Shown: piece by piece, positions 16,110 to 26,024 of the stretch
How the letters are laid out: the number at the start of each line of letters is the position of its first letter
Position numbering within the stretch: the stretch's first letter is position 1
NCBI GenBank assembly: GCA_013388455.1
Contig: JACAFF010000040.1
Span: forward strand, 1-64,000
Source of the DNA: Nitrospirota bacterium
GTDB taxonomy: Bacteria > Nitrospirota > Thermodesulfovibrionia > Thermodesulfovibrionales > SM23-35
DNA: 64,000 nucleotides
Direction: 5' to 3'
Program-made: the position numbers and the translations under genes
The notes under the pieces: generated by a model
The model's input: the letters and a program-made list of their open reading frames with translations, nothing else
Databases searched by the model: none
Told to the model about the DNA's origin: nothing

Positions 16110-17708
16110 GTGATAAATACATTTTACATTACTACTCCGATATATTATGTAAACGATGTTCCTCATATTGGTCATGCTTATACAACTATTGCTGCTGATA
16201 CACTGGCCAGATATAACAGACTAAAGGCTAAAGAAGTATTTTTTCTTACTGGCACCGATGAACATGGACAAAAGGTCGAAAAAGCTGCAAGGGAAAAAGG
16301 ACTCAGTCCAAAAGAACATGCTGATTTAATGGTAGAAAATTATAAAACCCTCTGGAACAAACTCAATATAAGTTACGATAAATTCATACGTACTACAGAC
16401 CAGCAGCACATAAAGATTGTTCAGGAAATTCTGCAGAGATTGTTTGAAAAAGGTGAAATAGAGAAAAGAAACTACGCAGGTTGGTACTGTGTTCCAGATG
16501 AACGTTTCTGGACAGAAAAAGAGCTCGTTGATGGTAAATGTCCTGATTGCAAAAGACAGGTTGAACAAATCTCTGAAGAGAATTACTTCTTTCTCATGTC
16601 TAAATACAAAGACAAACTGATAAATCACATCGAGGATAATACTTCTTATATACTTCCTGAAACAAGGAAAAATGAGGTTCTCGGTTTTCTAAAAAGAAAC
16701 CCTCTTGGCGATCTCTGCATATCAAGACCAAAACATAGACTCTCATGGGGAATCACTCTGCCTTTTGATGAAAATTTTGTAACTTATGTGTGGTTCGATG
16801 CACTTCTGAATTACTATTCGGCAACCAGATATCTTGCTCCCACACCTCACTCCCGCTCGAGGGTGGAGGGTAAGGGAGTTGGTGACTACTGGTGGCCGCC
16901 TGATCATCACCTGATTGGAAAAGATATTCTCACAACACATGCTATATACTGGTCAACAATGCTTATGGCTCTTGAACTTCCTTTGCCAAAAAATATCTTT
17001 GCTCATGGCTGGTGGACTGTTGATGGTAAAAAAATGTCAAAATCATTTGGTAATGTAGTTGCCCCTAATAAGATAGCTGATGAATTTGGCACAGACGCCT
17101 TTAGATATTTTCTCTTCAGAGAAGTCCCATTCGGCCTCGATGGGGACTTTTCTGAAAAGGCACTCATAAAACGTATCAATACAGACCTTGCAAATGACCT
17201 CGGGAATTTGCTTAGTAGAACACTTGCAATGATAGAAAAATATTTTGATGGTAAAATTCCTCATCCGCCTCCCTTTGATATTAATGCTCCTGTTGATGTT
17301 TATAGAGAAATACAACTAAAAAACCATGTTGAAAACATTTTTCCAGATTTTGATTACTTTATGGAAAAAATACAATTCCATCTTGCATTGGATAAGGTAT
17401 GGGTTGTTATTGATGATGCAAACAAACTGATTGAAGATGAGGCGCCATGGAACCTGTGGAAAGAGAAAAAAATTGACAAGCTTTCGGCTGTTTTATATGC
17501 ATTAAGTGAAGCGCTCAGGATAATTGCTATATATCTCTATCCTTTCATGCCTTCTGCAGCAGAAAAGATCTGGCAACAGCTTAATATTGAAGAAGATCTC
17601 GAAATGGTAAATCTTCAAGAACAAAGAAAATGGGGTATGTTAACACCCGGACTTGAAATAAAAAAAGGACATCCACTTTTTCCGAGAATGAATAAGATAT
17701 TAAAATAA
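16110..17708 (+). CDS. metG: Methionyl-tRNA synthetase, short form, with loop insertion
   Basis: The 532-residue class I synthetase starts at GTG 16110. The HIGH motif is HIGHAYTT (about 20-27) and KMSKS is KKMSKSFGN (about 309). The zinc knuckle is reduced: WYCVPDERF lacks the second Cys of CxxC, while GKCPDCKR keeps the other pair. The C-terminal tRNA-binding domain of longer MetRS is absent. Around residues 243-258 the loop before WWPPDHHLIGKD contains TPHSRSRVEGKGVGD, encoded by a palindromic repeat at 16838-16884. The protein should charge tRNA-Met normally if the loop is tolerated. Confidence 0.96.
   Translation: MINTFYITTPIYYVNDVPHIGHAYTTIAADTLARYNRLKAKEVFFLTGTDEHGQKVEKAAREKGLSPKEHADLMVENYKTLWNKLNISYDKFIRTTDQQHIKIVQEILQRLFEKGEIEKRNYAGWYCVPDERFWTEKELVDGKCPDCKRQVEQISEENYFFLMSKYKDKLINHIEDNTSYILPETRKNEVLGFLKRNPLGDLCISRPKHRLSWGITLPFDENFVTYVWFDALLNYYSATRYLAPTPHSRSRVEGKGVGDYWWPPDHHLIGKDILTTHAIYWSTMLMALELPLPKNIFAHGWWTVDGKKMSKSFGNVVAPNKIADEFGTDAFRYFLFREVPFGLDGDFSEKALIKRINTDLANDLGNLLSRTLAMIEKYFDGKIPHPPPFDINAPVDVYREIQLKNHVENIFPDFDYFMEKIQFHLALDKVWVVIDDANKLIEDEAPWNLWKEKKIDKLSAVLYALSEALRIIAIYLYPFMPSAAEKIWQQLNIEEDLEMVNLQEQRKWGMLTPGLEIKKGHPLFPRMNKILK
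16838..16884. repeat. GC-rich repeat inserted inside metG
   Basis: CCCACACCTCACTCCC on the left and TAAGGGAGTTGGTG on the right form an imperfect inverted repeat around CTCGAGGGTGGAGGG. The composition differs from the surrounding AT-rich gene, and the encoded residues have no counterpart in usual MetG. It is in frame. Confidence 0.55.
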
Positions 17709-17729
17709 ATATTAAGACATAATCATTCT

Positions 17730-17759
17730 TGACTTATAGAGAATCTCTCGGATAAGATT
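17730..17759 (+). promoter_or_regulatory. Promoter of rpiB-glyA
   Basis: TTGACT (17730-17735), an 18-bp spacer containing near-palindromic AGAGAATCTCT, and TAAGAT (17754-17759) precede rpiB by about 37 bp. Confidence 0.55.
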
Positions 17760-17795
17760 AACATAAAATTTAAAAATGATAGTCGAAAATTTGAA

Positions 17796-18248
17796 ATGAC
17801 AATTGCCATCGGTTGTGATCACGCAGGAATAGAATTAAAAGAAGAGATTATCTCCCTTTTAAAAAACCTTAATATTGAATTTATTGATTTCGGTACAGAT
17901 ACGCCTGGATCAGTTGATTATCCTGATTTTGGAGAAAAGGTTTCTGAAGCAGTCTCCACAGGAAAAATTGAAAAAGGCATACTTATTTGCGGGACAGGGA
18001 TAGGAATGTCTATTGTAGCAAACAAATTTCCAGGAATAAGGGCATCTTTATGTAATGAACTATTTACTGCAAAAATGAGCAGATTGCACAATGACGCCAA
18101 CATCCTTGTGCTTGGTGGAAGGATTGTTGGAAAAGATCTCGCTAAAGAAATTGTCAGAACGTGGGTTAACACTCCTTTTGAGGGAAACAGACATTCAAGA
18201 AGACTCGATAAAATATCAAAGATTGAAGAACGCTTAAAAAGGTCATGA
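17796..18248 (+). CDS. rpiB: Ribose-5-phosphate isomerase B
   Basis: The 150-residue RpiB/LacAB protein interconverts ribose-5-P and ribulose-5-P. It has [23 protein letters not shown], the catalytic [17 protein letters not shown] and [11 protein letters not shown], all canonical. It overlaps glyA by 4 bp (ATGA), forming the common rpiB-glyA-nrdR order. Confidence 0.97.
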   Translation: MTIAIGCDHAGIELKEEIISLLKNLNIEFIDFGTDTPGSVDYPDFGEKVSEAVSTGKIEKGILICGTGIGMSIVANKFPGIRASLCNELFTAKMSRLHNDANILVLGGRIVGKDLAKEIVRTWVNTPFEGNRHSRRLDKISKIEERLKRS

Positions 18249-19480
18249 TTTTTAAACATTTAAAAGCAACTGATACTGAAGTTTTTGAAGCAATCGAGAA
18301 AGAGATTGAAAGGGAAAGGAAGAATATTGTTCTGATAGCTTCTGAGAATTATACGAGTCCTGCTGTTCTTGAGGTTCAGGGTTCAATTTTTACAAACAAA
18401 TATGCAGAAGGTTATCCAGGAAAGAGATATTATGGGGGATGCGAATATGCAGATATTGTAGAAAATCTTGCGATACAACGTGCAAAACAACTTTTTGGTG
18501 CAGAACATGTTAATGTTCAGCCACATTCAGGTTCACAAGCAAATATGGCTGTATTATTTGCTGTCCTGAAACCAGGTGATGTAATTCTCAGCATGAGCTT
18601 AAGTCACGGAGGTCATCTGTCGCATGGTGCTTCAGTAAATTTTTCCGGGAATTTCTATAAACCTGTATTTTATGGTGTTGACCGTAAAACAGGATATATT
18701 AATTATGAAGAAGTACGAAAACTTGCATTACAAAACAAGCCAAAATTAATACTCGTAGGTGCAAGTGCATATTCAAGGTTCATTGATTTTAAAATTTTTT
18801 CAGATATTGCTAAGGAAGTCAACGCTTACCTTATGGCAGACATTGCACATATAGCAGGCCTTGTTGCAACCGGCCTCCATCCCTCACCAATCAATTATGC
18901 AGACTTTGTTACCACAACCACACATAAGACTCTCAGGGGTCCACGAGGTGGAATGATCATGTGCAAGAAAGAATATGCAAAACTAATCGATAAGATGATA
19001 TTTCCTGGAATACAGGGCGGACCTCTTGTTCACGTTATTGCAGCTAAAGCTGTAGCATTAAAAGAAGCACTTAGTGAAAATTTTAGAGACTATCAATTTA
19101 GAGTCATAAAGAATGCTCAGAAACTTTCAGATGAATTAATGAACAAGGGTTTTAAAATAATTTCAGGTGGAACAGACAATCACATGATGCTTGTAGACTT
19201 AACCAATAAGGACATAACTGGCAAAGAGGCTGAAGACCTGCTTGGGAAAGCAAAAATCACTGTGAATAAAAACGTAATACCTTATGATGAAAAACCTCCG
19301 ACTATAACAAGTGGAATACGACTTGGGACTCCCTGTGTAACAACAAGGGGCATGGGTGAAAAAGAAATGATAGAAATTGCTGAGATTATTTCCACAATAA
19401 TACATAACAAAGACGAAAATACTATCCAGAGCCTATCGAGTAAAATCGATAATCTGTGTGACGGTTTTCCTATATATTAA
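18245..19480 (+). CDS. glyA: Serine hydroxymethyltransferase
   Basis: The 411-residue PLP enzyme converts serine and tetrahydrofolate to glycine and methylene-THF. The PLP-lysine motif is [14 protein letters not shown], with [17 protein letters not shown] and [12 protein letters not shown] near the N-terminus, all typical. Length is standard. It is coupled to rpiB by a 4-bp overlap. Confidence 0.97.
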   Translation: MIFKHLKATDTEVFEAIEKEIERERKNIVLIASENYTSPAVLEVQGSIFTNKYAEGYPGKRYYGGCEYADIVENLAIQRAKQLFGAEHVNVQPHSGSQANMAVLFAVLKPGDVILSMSLSHGGHLSHGASVNFSGNFYKPVFYGVDRKTGYINYEEVRKLALQNKPKLILVGASAYSRFIDFKIFSDIAKEVNAYLMADIAHIAGLVATGLHPSPINYADFVTTTTHKTLRGPRGGMIMCKKEYAKLIDKMIFPGIQGGPLVHVIAAKAVALKEALSENFRDYQFRVIKNAQKLSDELMNKGFKIISGGTDNHMMLVDLTNKDITGKEAEDLLGKAKITVNKNVIPYDEKPPTITSGIRLGTPCVTTRGMGEKEMIEIAEIISTIIHNKDENTIQSLSSKIDNLCDGFPIY

Positions 19481-19491
19481 TTAATAAATTG

Positions 19492-19522
19492 TTCCCTTTT
19501 ATAACTGTTCAAGAAAAGGGAA
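19492..19522. other. Hairpin between glyA and nrdR
   Basis: TTCCCTTTT (19492-19500) and AAAAGGGAA (19514-19522) are perfect inverted repeats with a 13-nt loop. There is no T-run after it on either strand, so it may be an mRNA processing or leader structure for nrdR rather than a terminator. Confidence 0.4.
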
Positions 19523-19546
19523 AAGATATATGTTGTTATATTTGTT

Positions 19547-20002
19547 ATGAAATGTCCTTTTTGTGGAAACCTTGAAGATAAAGTTATCGATTCCCGCACA
19601 AGCCGTGAAGGCAATGCAATCCGTCGCAGACGTGAATGTCTGAAATGTGGCAAACGTTTTACATCTTATGAGAGAGTCGAAGATATAATCCCCATGGTAA
19701 TCAAAAAAGATGGAAGGCGTGAAGCATTTGACAGGGCTAAGATTTTAGTAGGACTTACAAAGGCATGTGAAAAAAGACCAATTGCTGTTGATACACTTGA
19801 GGGGATCACAGATACAATAGTAAAAAAACTCATAGGATTGAGCGTTAAGGAGATTTCGAGTTCATGGATCGGTGAAGAAGTTATGAGTGCTTTAAAAGAC
19901 CTTGACAAAGTAGCTTATGTGAGGTTTGCCTCTGTATATAGACAATTCAAGGATATTAATGAATTGATGAATGAAGTAAAAACGCTTTTCGAACACAAAT
20001 AG
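19547..20002 (+). CDS. nrdR: Transcriptional repressor NrdR
   Basis: The 151-residue protein has a zinc ribbon CPFCGNLEDKVIDSR...RRRECLKCGKRFTSYERVE followed by an ATP-cone (about 49-139). NrdR senses ATP/dATP and represses ribonucleotide reductase genes. No nrd gene or NrdR box is seen nearby. The full typical length is present. Confidence 0.97.
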   Translation: MKCPFCGNLEDKVIDSRTSREGNAIRRRRECLKCGKRFTSYERVEDIIPMVIKKDGRREAFDRAKILVGLTKACEKRPIAVDTLEGITDTIVKKLIGLSVKEISSSWIGEEVMSALKDLDKVAYVRFASVYRQFKDINELMNEVKTLFEHK

Positions 20003-20024
20003 GCAAACTGAGACTTGCACACAC

Positions 20025-22442
20025 TTACAATTTAATCCTTCTTAATCTCAAAGCATTTCCGACTACTGAAACCGAACTAAAACTCATTGCAGCAGCAGCT
20101 ATCATCGGGCTTAGTAAGATACCAAAAAAAGGATAAAGCACACCTGCTGCAATAGGAATACCTATTGAATTATAAAAAAAAGCCCAAAAGAGGTTCTGCT
20201 TGATATTTCTCATTGTTGTCTTGCTCAGAAGTCTAGCACGCACAATTCCTCTTAAGTCTCCCTTTACAAGAGTCACACCTGCACTCTCTATCGCTACATC
20301 AGTACCAGTACCCATAGCAATCCCGACATGTGCTTGTGCAAGAGCAGGGGCATCATTTATTCCATCACCTGCCATAGCAACAATATTTTTTTCATCCTGA
20401 AGCCTTTTGACTTCATCTGCTTTTTGATCAGGTAAAACTTCAGCAACAACACGGTCTAACCTTAATTTTTTTGCAACAGCCTCAGCAGTAGTGCGACTAT
20501 CACCTGTAATCATGACTATCTTCACACCCTCCTTATGAAGCATATCTATCGCTTCGGGAGTAGTCTCCTTTATAGGATCAGCTACTCCAATAAGGCCGGC
20601 TATCTTACCTTCTACTATTAAAAACATAACTGTCTGTCCTTCGGAACGCATAGTCTCTGCCTTTTGTAAAAATTCATCATGTTTTATATTAAACTCTTCG
20701 ATCAACTTAATATTTCCAAGCGCAACAGTTTTACCATTCGCTTTTCCTATAACACCTCTGCCTGTTAAAGACTGGAATTCTTCTACTTTTTCAATCTGCA
20801 CATTCTTTTCTTTAGCTGCACTAACAATAGCAGAGGCAAGGGGATGTTCACTTCCCTTTTCTATACTTGCGGCTAAAGATAACACTGAATTTTCATCCCA
20901 TCCTTTTTCTGTATAGATAGAAACGATTCTGGGTTTACCTGTAGTAAGGGTCCCTGTCTTATCAACAACAAGTGTATCAACTTTCTTCATTACTTCGATA
21001 GCTTCTGCATTCTTAAAGAGCACTCCAAGTGTTGCTCCTTTGCCAGTAGCAACCATTATCGACATCGGGGTTGCAAGACCGAGGGCACAAGGGCATGCAA
21101 TTATGAGCACAGCCACCGCATTAATAATGGCATATGCAAAACGTGGTTCAGGGCCAATCCATGCCCATATGATAAATGTAATAACTGCTGTAGCAACAAC
21201 AATCTGAACAAAGTAAGCTGCTACAATATCAACCAGCTTCTGAATGGGTGCTCTACTACGCTGTGCTTCTGAAACCATCTGAACAATTTGCGATAAGATG
21301 GTCTCAGCACCTACCCTCTCAGCTTTCATTATTAGTGTTCCATTGCCGTTTACTGTTGCTCCGATAAGTCTGTCTCCATTATGTTTTTCAACAGGAATCG
21401 GTTCTCCGGTTATCATGGACTCATCAACAGAGCTTGATCCTTCAATCACTATTCCATCAACCGGTACCTTTTCTCCGGGCCTTATCCTGAGCATATCGCC
21501 AGGTTTTACATGGTCAAGAAGAATGTCTTCTTCTGCCCCGTCTTCCCTTATACGCCTTGCTGTTTTCGGCGCTAATCCTAATAGCGCTTTTATTGCTGCG
21601 CCGGTCTGCCCCCTCGCTTTTAATTCCAGAACCTGACCCAGAAGCACCAAAGTAACAATTACAGCAGCAGCCTCAAAGTATACTCCAACTTTATTCCCAT
21701 TCTCTATGAATGATTCAGGGAATATGCCGGGTAAAAAAGTAGCAATCACACTATAAACATATGAGACGGCAACGCCAATTCCTATTAATGTGAACATATT
21801 TGGACTGCGGTTTATAATTGACTGCCAACCTCGTTCAAAAAAAGGCCATCCTCCCCATATAACAACAGGGGTTGCGAAAATAAATTCAAGCCATCTCATG
21901 ACATTAAAGTTTATCCACCGTACAAGCGAAAATCCTGGAATCATGTGATGCATTGCAATAAAAACAACCGGAATCGTAAGAACAACACTCACCTTGAAAC
22001 GGCGTGACATATCAATAAGTTCCGGATTTTCCTCCTCTGCAAAAGCAGTGCGTGGCTCAAGCGCCATACCGCAAATTGGACAGCTTCCCGGCTCATCTCT
22101 GACAATTTCGGGATGCATCGGACAGGTCCATTCGGTCTTCATCACAGAAGAAGGGGTCACAGGTTCAAGCCCCATGCCGCATTTCGGGCATGAGCCATGG
22201 GTTTCCTGTTGAATTTCTGGATGCATGGGACATGTGTAACCAATACATGAGGCAGAACTTAAAACATGCATGGGCATTTCTAATTCTCGGTCATGCTGCC
22301 CCAGATATTTTTCTGGGTCCTTATTGAACTTCTCAAGACACTGTAAATTACAGAAATAATAGGTAGTGCCTTTATATGTAGATGTCCCGGCAGCTTCAGT
22401 ATCTTCTATGACCATTTTACAGACAGGGTCTATTACTTGCAT
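20025..22442 (-). CDS. copA: Copper/heavy-metal P1B-type ATPase with YHS and two metal-binding CPMHPE domains
   Basis: The 805-residue pump opens with a YHS domain (residues 1-47, DPVCKM...YYFCNLQC). Two heavy-metal-binding modules follow: [20 protein letters not shown] (71-90) and [20 protein letters not shown] (107-126). Eight transmembrane helices, the CPC ion site (450-452), TGE (345-347), DKTGTLT (494-500) and [12 protein letters not shown] complete a P1B ATPase. CPC points to Cu(I) or Ag(I) export. A separate 57-residue YHS protein lies directly upstream and probably works with it. ATG at 22442 follows AGGAAGG. Confidence 0.93.
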   Translation of the reverse strand: MQVIDPVCKMVIEDTEAAGTSTYKGTTYYFCNLQCLEKFNKDPEKYLGQHDRELEMPMHVLSSASCIGYTCPMHPEIQQETHGSCPKCGMGLEPVTPSSVMKTEWTCPMHPEIVRDEPGSCPICGMALEPRTAFAEEENPELIDMSRRFKVSVVLTIPVVFIAMHHMIPGFSLVRWINFNVMRWLEFIFATPVVIWGGWPFFERGWQSIINRSPNMFTLIGIGVAVSYVYSVIATFLPGIFPESFIENGNKVGVYFEAAAVIVTLVLLGQVLELKARGQTGAAIKALLGLAPKTARRIREDGAEEDILLDHVKPGDMLRIRPGEKVPVDGIVIEGSSSVDESMITGEPIPVEKHNGDRLIGATVNGNGTLIMKAERVGAETILSQIVQMVSEAQRSRAPIQKLVDIVAAYFVQIVVATAVITFIIWAWIGPEPRFAYAIINAVAVLIIACPCALGLATPMSIMVATGKGATLGVLFKNAEAIEVMKKVDTLVVDKTGTLTTGKPRIVSIYTEKGWDENSVLSLAASIEKGSEHPLASAIVSAAKEKNVQIEKVEEFQSLTGRGVIGKANGKTVALGNIKLIEEFNIKHDEFLQKAETMRSEGQTVMFLIVEGKIAGLIGVADPIKETTPEAIDMLHKEGVKIVMITGDSRTTAEAVAKKLRLDRVVAEVLPDQKADEVKRLQDEKNIVAMAGDGINDAPALAQAHVGIAMGTGTDVAIESAGVTLVKGDLRGIVRARLLSKTTMRNIKQNLFWAFFYNSIGIPIAAGVLYPFFGILLSPMIAAAAMSFSSVSVVGNALRLRRIKL

Positions 22443-22501
22443 AATGCCTTCCTAAAGATTTGAATCCTCTAGCTCGCCGATTTTTCATTTCTCTTCCTTA
22501 T

Positions 22502-22675
22502 TTAATCGCCTTGTTCTTTAATTATTTTTCCCTTTTTTAAATACCTTTCTGGCTCTTTTTCAAATTTCTCCTTACATATCTTTGCACAGAAATAGTATAT
22601 TTTTCCTTTATATTCACTTATCGCTGCTGCCTTTTTTTCGTCTACATCCATATTGCAAACTGGGTCTTTTGCCAT
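22502..22675 (-). CDS. Small stand-alone YHS domain protein
   Basis: The 57-residue protein starts at ATG 22675 with GAGGAGGT upstream. It reads AKDPVCNMDVDEKKAAA, then YYFCAKICKEKFEKEPERYL, the full YHS metal-binding motif (DPVCxM...YYFCxxxCxxxF). It duplicates the YHS domain at the N-terminus of the ATPase that starts 60 bp downstream, so it is probably a small metal carrier co-transcribed with the pump. This is inferred from sequence and context. Confidence 0.88.
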   Translation of the reverse strand: MAKDPVCNMDVDEKKAAAISEYKGKIYYFCAKICKEKFEKEPERYLKKGKIIKEQGD

Positions 22676-22748
22676 AGCAATACCTCCTCATATTGTTATG
22701 ATGAAATTTTAACCCGAAAAATGCGATTAAAACAATGCAATTATCAAA

Positions 22749-23444
22749 TTATTGTTGAATCTTGGTAAGAGCTTCTTTTGCTGCAAGGACTTCTGCTTCT
22801 TTCTTACTTTTTCCTGTTCCTGTACCAAATTTTTCTTCTCCAATATATACGTCAATAGTAAATATCTTTTTGTGTTCTTCTCCTTCTTGTTTTACTATTT
22901 TATATTCTGGAATAACCCCGTAAAGAAGTTGTGTCTTTTCCTGAAGTTCTGTTTTAAAATCATGGAATTGGCCTGAAGACACAATATCGTCTATTCTTTT
23001 TTTAAAGAGTCTTAATATCAGTTCACGCGCCTTTTCATAACCACCATCCAGATAAACTGCGCCTAAAATAGCTTCAACTGCATCTGCAAGCAGGGATCTC
23101 TTTACCCTTCCACCTGTAGCTTCCTCTCCTTTTCCGAGTCTTAAATATTTTCCAACAGACAGAGAATTTGCAACTTCAAAAAGCACCGCCTCTTTCACCG
23201 TATAAGATTTCGTCTTTGCCATCACAGATTCTGTAAGTTTATTGTTCAATAAAAAAAGATATTCTACAATTACAAATCCGAGCACTGAATCACCAAGAAA
23301 TTCAAGCCTCTCATTATAATTTTCTGCTTTATCAGGATTCTCATGATAATAGGATTTATGTGTAATAGCTTCAATAAGGAGATTTTTATCCCTGAAAGAA
23401 TAACCGATATTTTGCTCTAATTCAAAGATGCTCTGTTCAGACAT
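22749..23444 (-). CDS. rnc: Ribonuclease III
   Basis: The 231-residue endonuclease has the signature NERLEFLGDSVLGFV around residue 44 and the second acidic patch LLADAVEAILGAVYLDGG. A C-terminal dsRNA-binding domain carries GKSKKEAEVLAAKEAL. It processes rRNA and structured mRNA. It is the last gene of fabG-acpP-fabF-rnc on the minus strand, a common order. Confidence 0.97.
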   Translation of the reverse strand: MSEQSIFELEQNIGYSFRDKNLLIEAITHKSYYHENPDKAENYNERLEFLGDSVLGFVIVEYLFLLNNKLTESVMAKTKSYTVKEAVLFEVANSLSVGKYLRLGKGEEATGGRVKRSLLADAVEAILGAVYLDGGYEKARELILRLFKKRIDDIVSSGQFHDFKTELQEKTQLLYGVIPEYKIVKQEGEEHKKIFTIDVYIGEEKFGTGTGKSKKEAEVLAAKEALTKIQQ

Positions 23445-23476
23445 TGAAAAAGATGAATTTTTTAATGATGATTAAT

Positions 23477-24721
23477 TCATTCTTCAAACTTTTTGAAAAG
23501 CAGACAAGCATTTGTTCCACCAAATCCAAAAGAATTAGTTAATGCATAACGAACGGGTATTGACTTTGCAAAATGAGGTACATAATCAAGGTCACATTCA
23601 GGATCTGGATTGTCAAGATTTATAGTTGGTGGGACAATATCATTATAAATGCTCAAAGCAGTTATAACAGCTTCAACACCACCTGCCGCACCAAGAAGGT
23701 GTCCTGTCATTGATTTAGTAGAGCTGACAACTAACTTATAAGCATAATCTCCAAAAACTTTTTTTATTGCCTTGTTTTCGAGTTCATCCCCATGTTTTGT
23801 TGATGTGCCATGTGCATTAATATAATTCACTTCTGAGTAATCGATGCCTCCGTCTCTCAAAGCCATCTCCATACACTTCGCAGCACCCTCACCATCTGGG
23901 GAAGGAGCAGTAATATGGTATGCATCGGCTGTCATCCCATAGCCCATTAGTTCTGCATAAATTTTTGCTCCTCGATCAATTGCATTTTCAAGCGCCTCTA
24001 AGATCAGGATCCCTGCACCTTCTCCCATAACAAACCCATCCCTATCAACATCAAATGGTCTGCTTGCTTTTGCAGGGGCTTCATTACGAGTCGAAAGAGC
24101 CTTCATTGCACAAAAACCACCAATGCCCAGTGGGGTAATGACTGATTCAGCACCACCGGCAATCATTACATCTGCATCTCCTCTCTGGATTATTTTAAAA
24201 GCATCACCGATTGCATGACTTCCTGTCGCACAGGCTGTGGATACCGCAGAATTTGGACCTTTAGCTCCAAATCTGATCGAAATTTGCCCAGCAGCAAGAT
24301 TTATTACTAACATTGGGATAAAAAAAGGAGTTATCTTTCTGGGGCCTTTTGTGAGAACTATAGAATGGTAGTGTTCGATCGTATGTAATCCACCTATACC
24401 TGAACCTACAAGAACACCTACTCTATCAGCATTCTGTTGTGTTATTTTAATTCCTGAGTCGCTCATCGCCATAGTTGAGGCTGCGATGGCTAAGTGGATA
24501 AAACGGTCCATCTTTTTTATCTCTTTGATTTCTATATAGTCTTCGGGGTTGAAACCCTCAACCTCTCCGGCAATCTGTGTCGGGAATTGAGAAGCATCAA
24601 ACTTAGTTATCCTCCTTATCCCTGACTTTCCTGAAAGAAGAGCATCCCAACTCTCTTTAACCCCGATACCGAGAGGGGTTATCATTCCCATTCCGGTAAT
24701 TACCACTCTTCTTTTATCCAT
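23477..24721 (-). CDS. fabF: 3-oxoacyl-ACP synthase II
   Basis: The 414-residue condensing enzyme of fatty-acid elongation has the active-site Cys in [16 protein letters not shown] and two catalytic His in [12 protein letters not shown] and [29 protein letters not shown] ends the fold. It starts 8 bp after acpP and leads to rnc. Confidence 0.97.
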   Translation of the reverse strand: MDKRRVVITGMGMITPLGIGVKESWDALLSGKSGIRRITKFDASQFPTQIAGEVEGFNPEDYIEIKEIKKMDRFIHLAIAASTMAMSDSGIKITQQNADRVGVLVGSGIGGLHTIEHYHSIVLTKGPRKITPFFIPMLVINLAAGQISIRFGAKGPNSAVSTACATGSHAIGDAFKIIQRGDADVMIAGGAESVITPLGIGGFCAMKALSTRNEAPAKASRPFDVDRDGFVMGEGAGILILEALENAIDRGAKIYAELMGYGMTADAYHITAPSPDGEGAAKCMEMALRDGGIDYSEVNYINAHGTSTKHGDELENKAIKKVFGDYAYKLVVSSTKSMTGHLLGAAGGVEAVITALSIYNDIVPPTINLDNPDPECDLDYVPHFAKSIPVRYALTNSFGFGGTNACLLFKKFEE

Positions 24722-24729
24722 AAGAGTCT

Positions 24730-24960
24730 TTATTTCTTTCTGTTGTTAATGTAATCTATTGCGTCCTTAACTTTTACAATTTTTTCAGCATCCTCATCCG
24801 GTATCTCAATCGCAAAGGCTTCTTCAAAAGCCATAACAAGTTCCACAGTGTCCAGTGAATCAGCCCCGAGGTCCTCAACAAAAGATGCTTCAGGAACAAC
24901 TTCCGATGCACTAACCCCAAGTTGTTTTGATATAATCTCTTTTACTTTTTCTTCAACCAT
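24730..24960 (-). CDS. acpP: Acyl carrier protein
   Basis: The 76-residue acidic four-helix protein has the phosphopantetheine attachment serine in [17 protein letters not shown]. It begins [18 protein letters not shown] follows AGGTG. It lies between fabG and fabF as in most bacteria. Confidence 0.98.
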   Translation of the reverse strand: MVEEKVKEIISKQLGVSASEVVPEASFVEDLGADSLDTVELVMAFEEAFAIEIPDEDAEKIVKVKDAIDYINNRKK

Positions 24961-25032
24961 CTATACACCTCCATTTAAAATTTTTTGATTGCACATTTTA
25001 GACTGCCTACTTAATAAATCTGAAATCTTAAA

Positions 25033-25773
25033 TCACATATACATACCACCATTTACATGAATCACCTGACCTGTTATATAACCTGACGCAGGTAACGCAA
25101 GAAAAATAACAGCATTTGCAACATCTTCAACAGTGCCGAATCTTCCAAGAGGAATAAGTTTCTTCATCTCTTCCTTAACATTATCCGGAAGCACATCAGT
25201 CATCGCTGTTACTATAAAGCCCGGAGCAACTGCATTTACTGTTATGCCCCTACTTGCATATTCTCTTGAAACTGTTTTAGTAAATCCGACTATGCCTGCT
25301 TTTGATGCACTATAATTTGCCTGTCCAGGGTTTCCCATAAAAGCAGCGACAGATGTTATATTTATTATCCGTCCATACTTCTGTTTCGCCATATCCTTTA
25401 TTGCTTCTTTAGTGCATAAAAATACACCCTTGAGATTAATGTCTATTACAGTATCCCATGCGTCTTCTCGCATCCTCATAAGGAGACCATCCTTTGTTAT
25501 TCCTGCATTATTGACCAATATGTCAATCCTATGGAATCTATCCCGAATCTCTTCAAATACTTTTGTTACTTCTTGGGCATCTGAAACATCAAGCTTTACT
25601 CCATATGATTTTACGCCTAATCCAGAAATATATTCAGCAGTATCTCTGGCAGCATCAGCGTTCCTTGCACCAACAACAATATTTACTCCGAGTCTTGCAA
25701 GACCTTCAGCAATTGCTCTTCCAATCCCACGTGTTCCACCTGTAACAAGAGCAACCTGTTCTTTCAAATCCAT
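25033..25773 (-). CDS. fabG: 3-oxoacyl-ACP reductase
   Basis: The 246-residue SDR enzyme has the NADPH motif VTGGTRGIGRAIAEGL, NNAGITKDGLLMRM and the YSASKAG catalytic Tyr/Lys. It ends HVNGGMYM. An upstream in-frame start is possible, but ATG at 25773 has AGGAGG 7 nt upstream and gives the usual N-terminus. It heads the fabG-acpP-fabF-rnc cluster; fabD and fabH are not in the window. Confidence 0.96.
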   Translation of the reverse strand: MDLKEQVALVTGGTRGIGRAIAEGLARLGVNIVVGARNADAARDTAEYISGLGVKSYGVKLDVSDAQEVTKVFEEIRDRFHRIDILVNNAGITKDGLLMRMREDAWDTVIDINLKGVFLCTKEAIKDMAKQKYGRIINITSVAAFMGNPGQANYSASKAGIVGFTKTVSREYASRGITVNAVAPGFIVTAMTDVLPDNVKEEMKKLIPLGRFGTVEDVANAVIFLALPASGYITGQVIHVNGGMYM

Positions 25774-25787
25774 TTCTTCCTCCTTAA

Positions 25788-25832
25788 AGACTGGTTTTAA
25801 TTTTAACAAAGAGTCTCTTTCTTTTCCAGTCT
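25788..25832 (-). promoter_or_regulatory. Inverted repeats in the fabG leader
   Basis: AGACTGG (25788-25794) pairs with CCAGTCT (25826-25832), and a second palindrome AAAGAG-T-CTCTTT lies inside at about 25808-25820. The outer stem abuts the fabG Shine-Dalgarno. A leader hairpin or repressor site is possible; it does not match the FapR consensus I know. Confidence 0.35.
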
Positions 25833-25844
25833 GTAGTGTTTCAC

Positions 25845-25874
25845 ATAATAGCAAATATACAGAAGTTATTGTAA
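25845..25874 (-). promoter_or_regulatory. Candidate fabG promoter
   Basis: On the minus strand TTACAA (25874-25869), an 18-bp spacer and TATTAT (25850-25845) lie about 70 bp upstream of the fabG start. Confidence 0.45.
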
Positions 25875-26024
25875 TAATAGTAATTTTATGTTAATAATAT
25901 CTTAATTGATTATGAATACAGCAAGGAAATATTTAATCTCAAAATAATCAATATCTGAATACTTTTTTGTAAAAAATCCTTATGCTCTATAAATTCAGGG
26001 ATACATAAAAAATAAAGGAGAATA

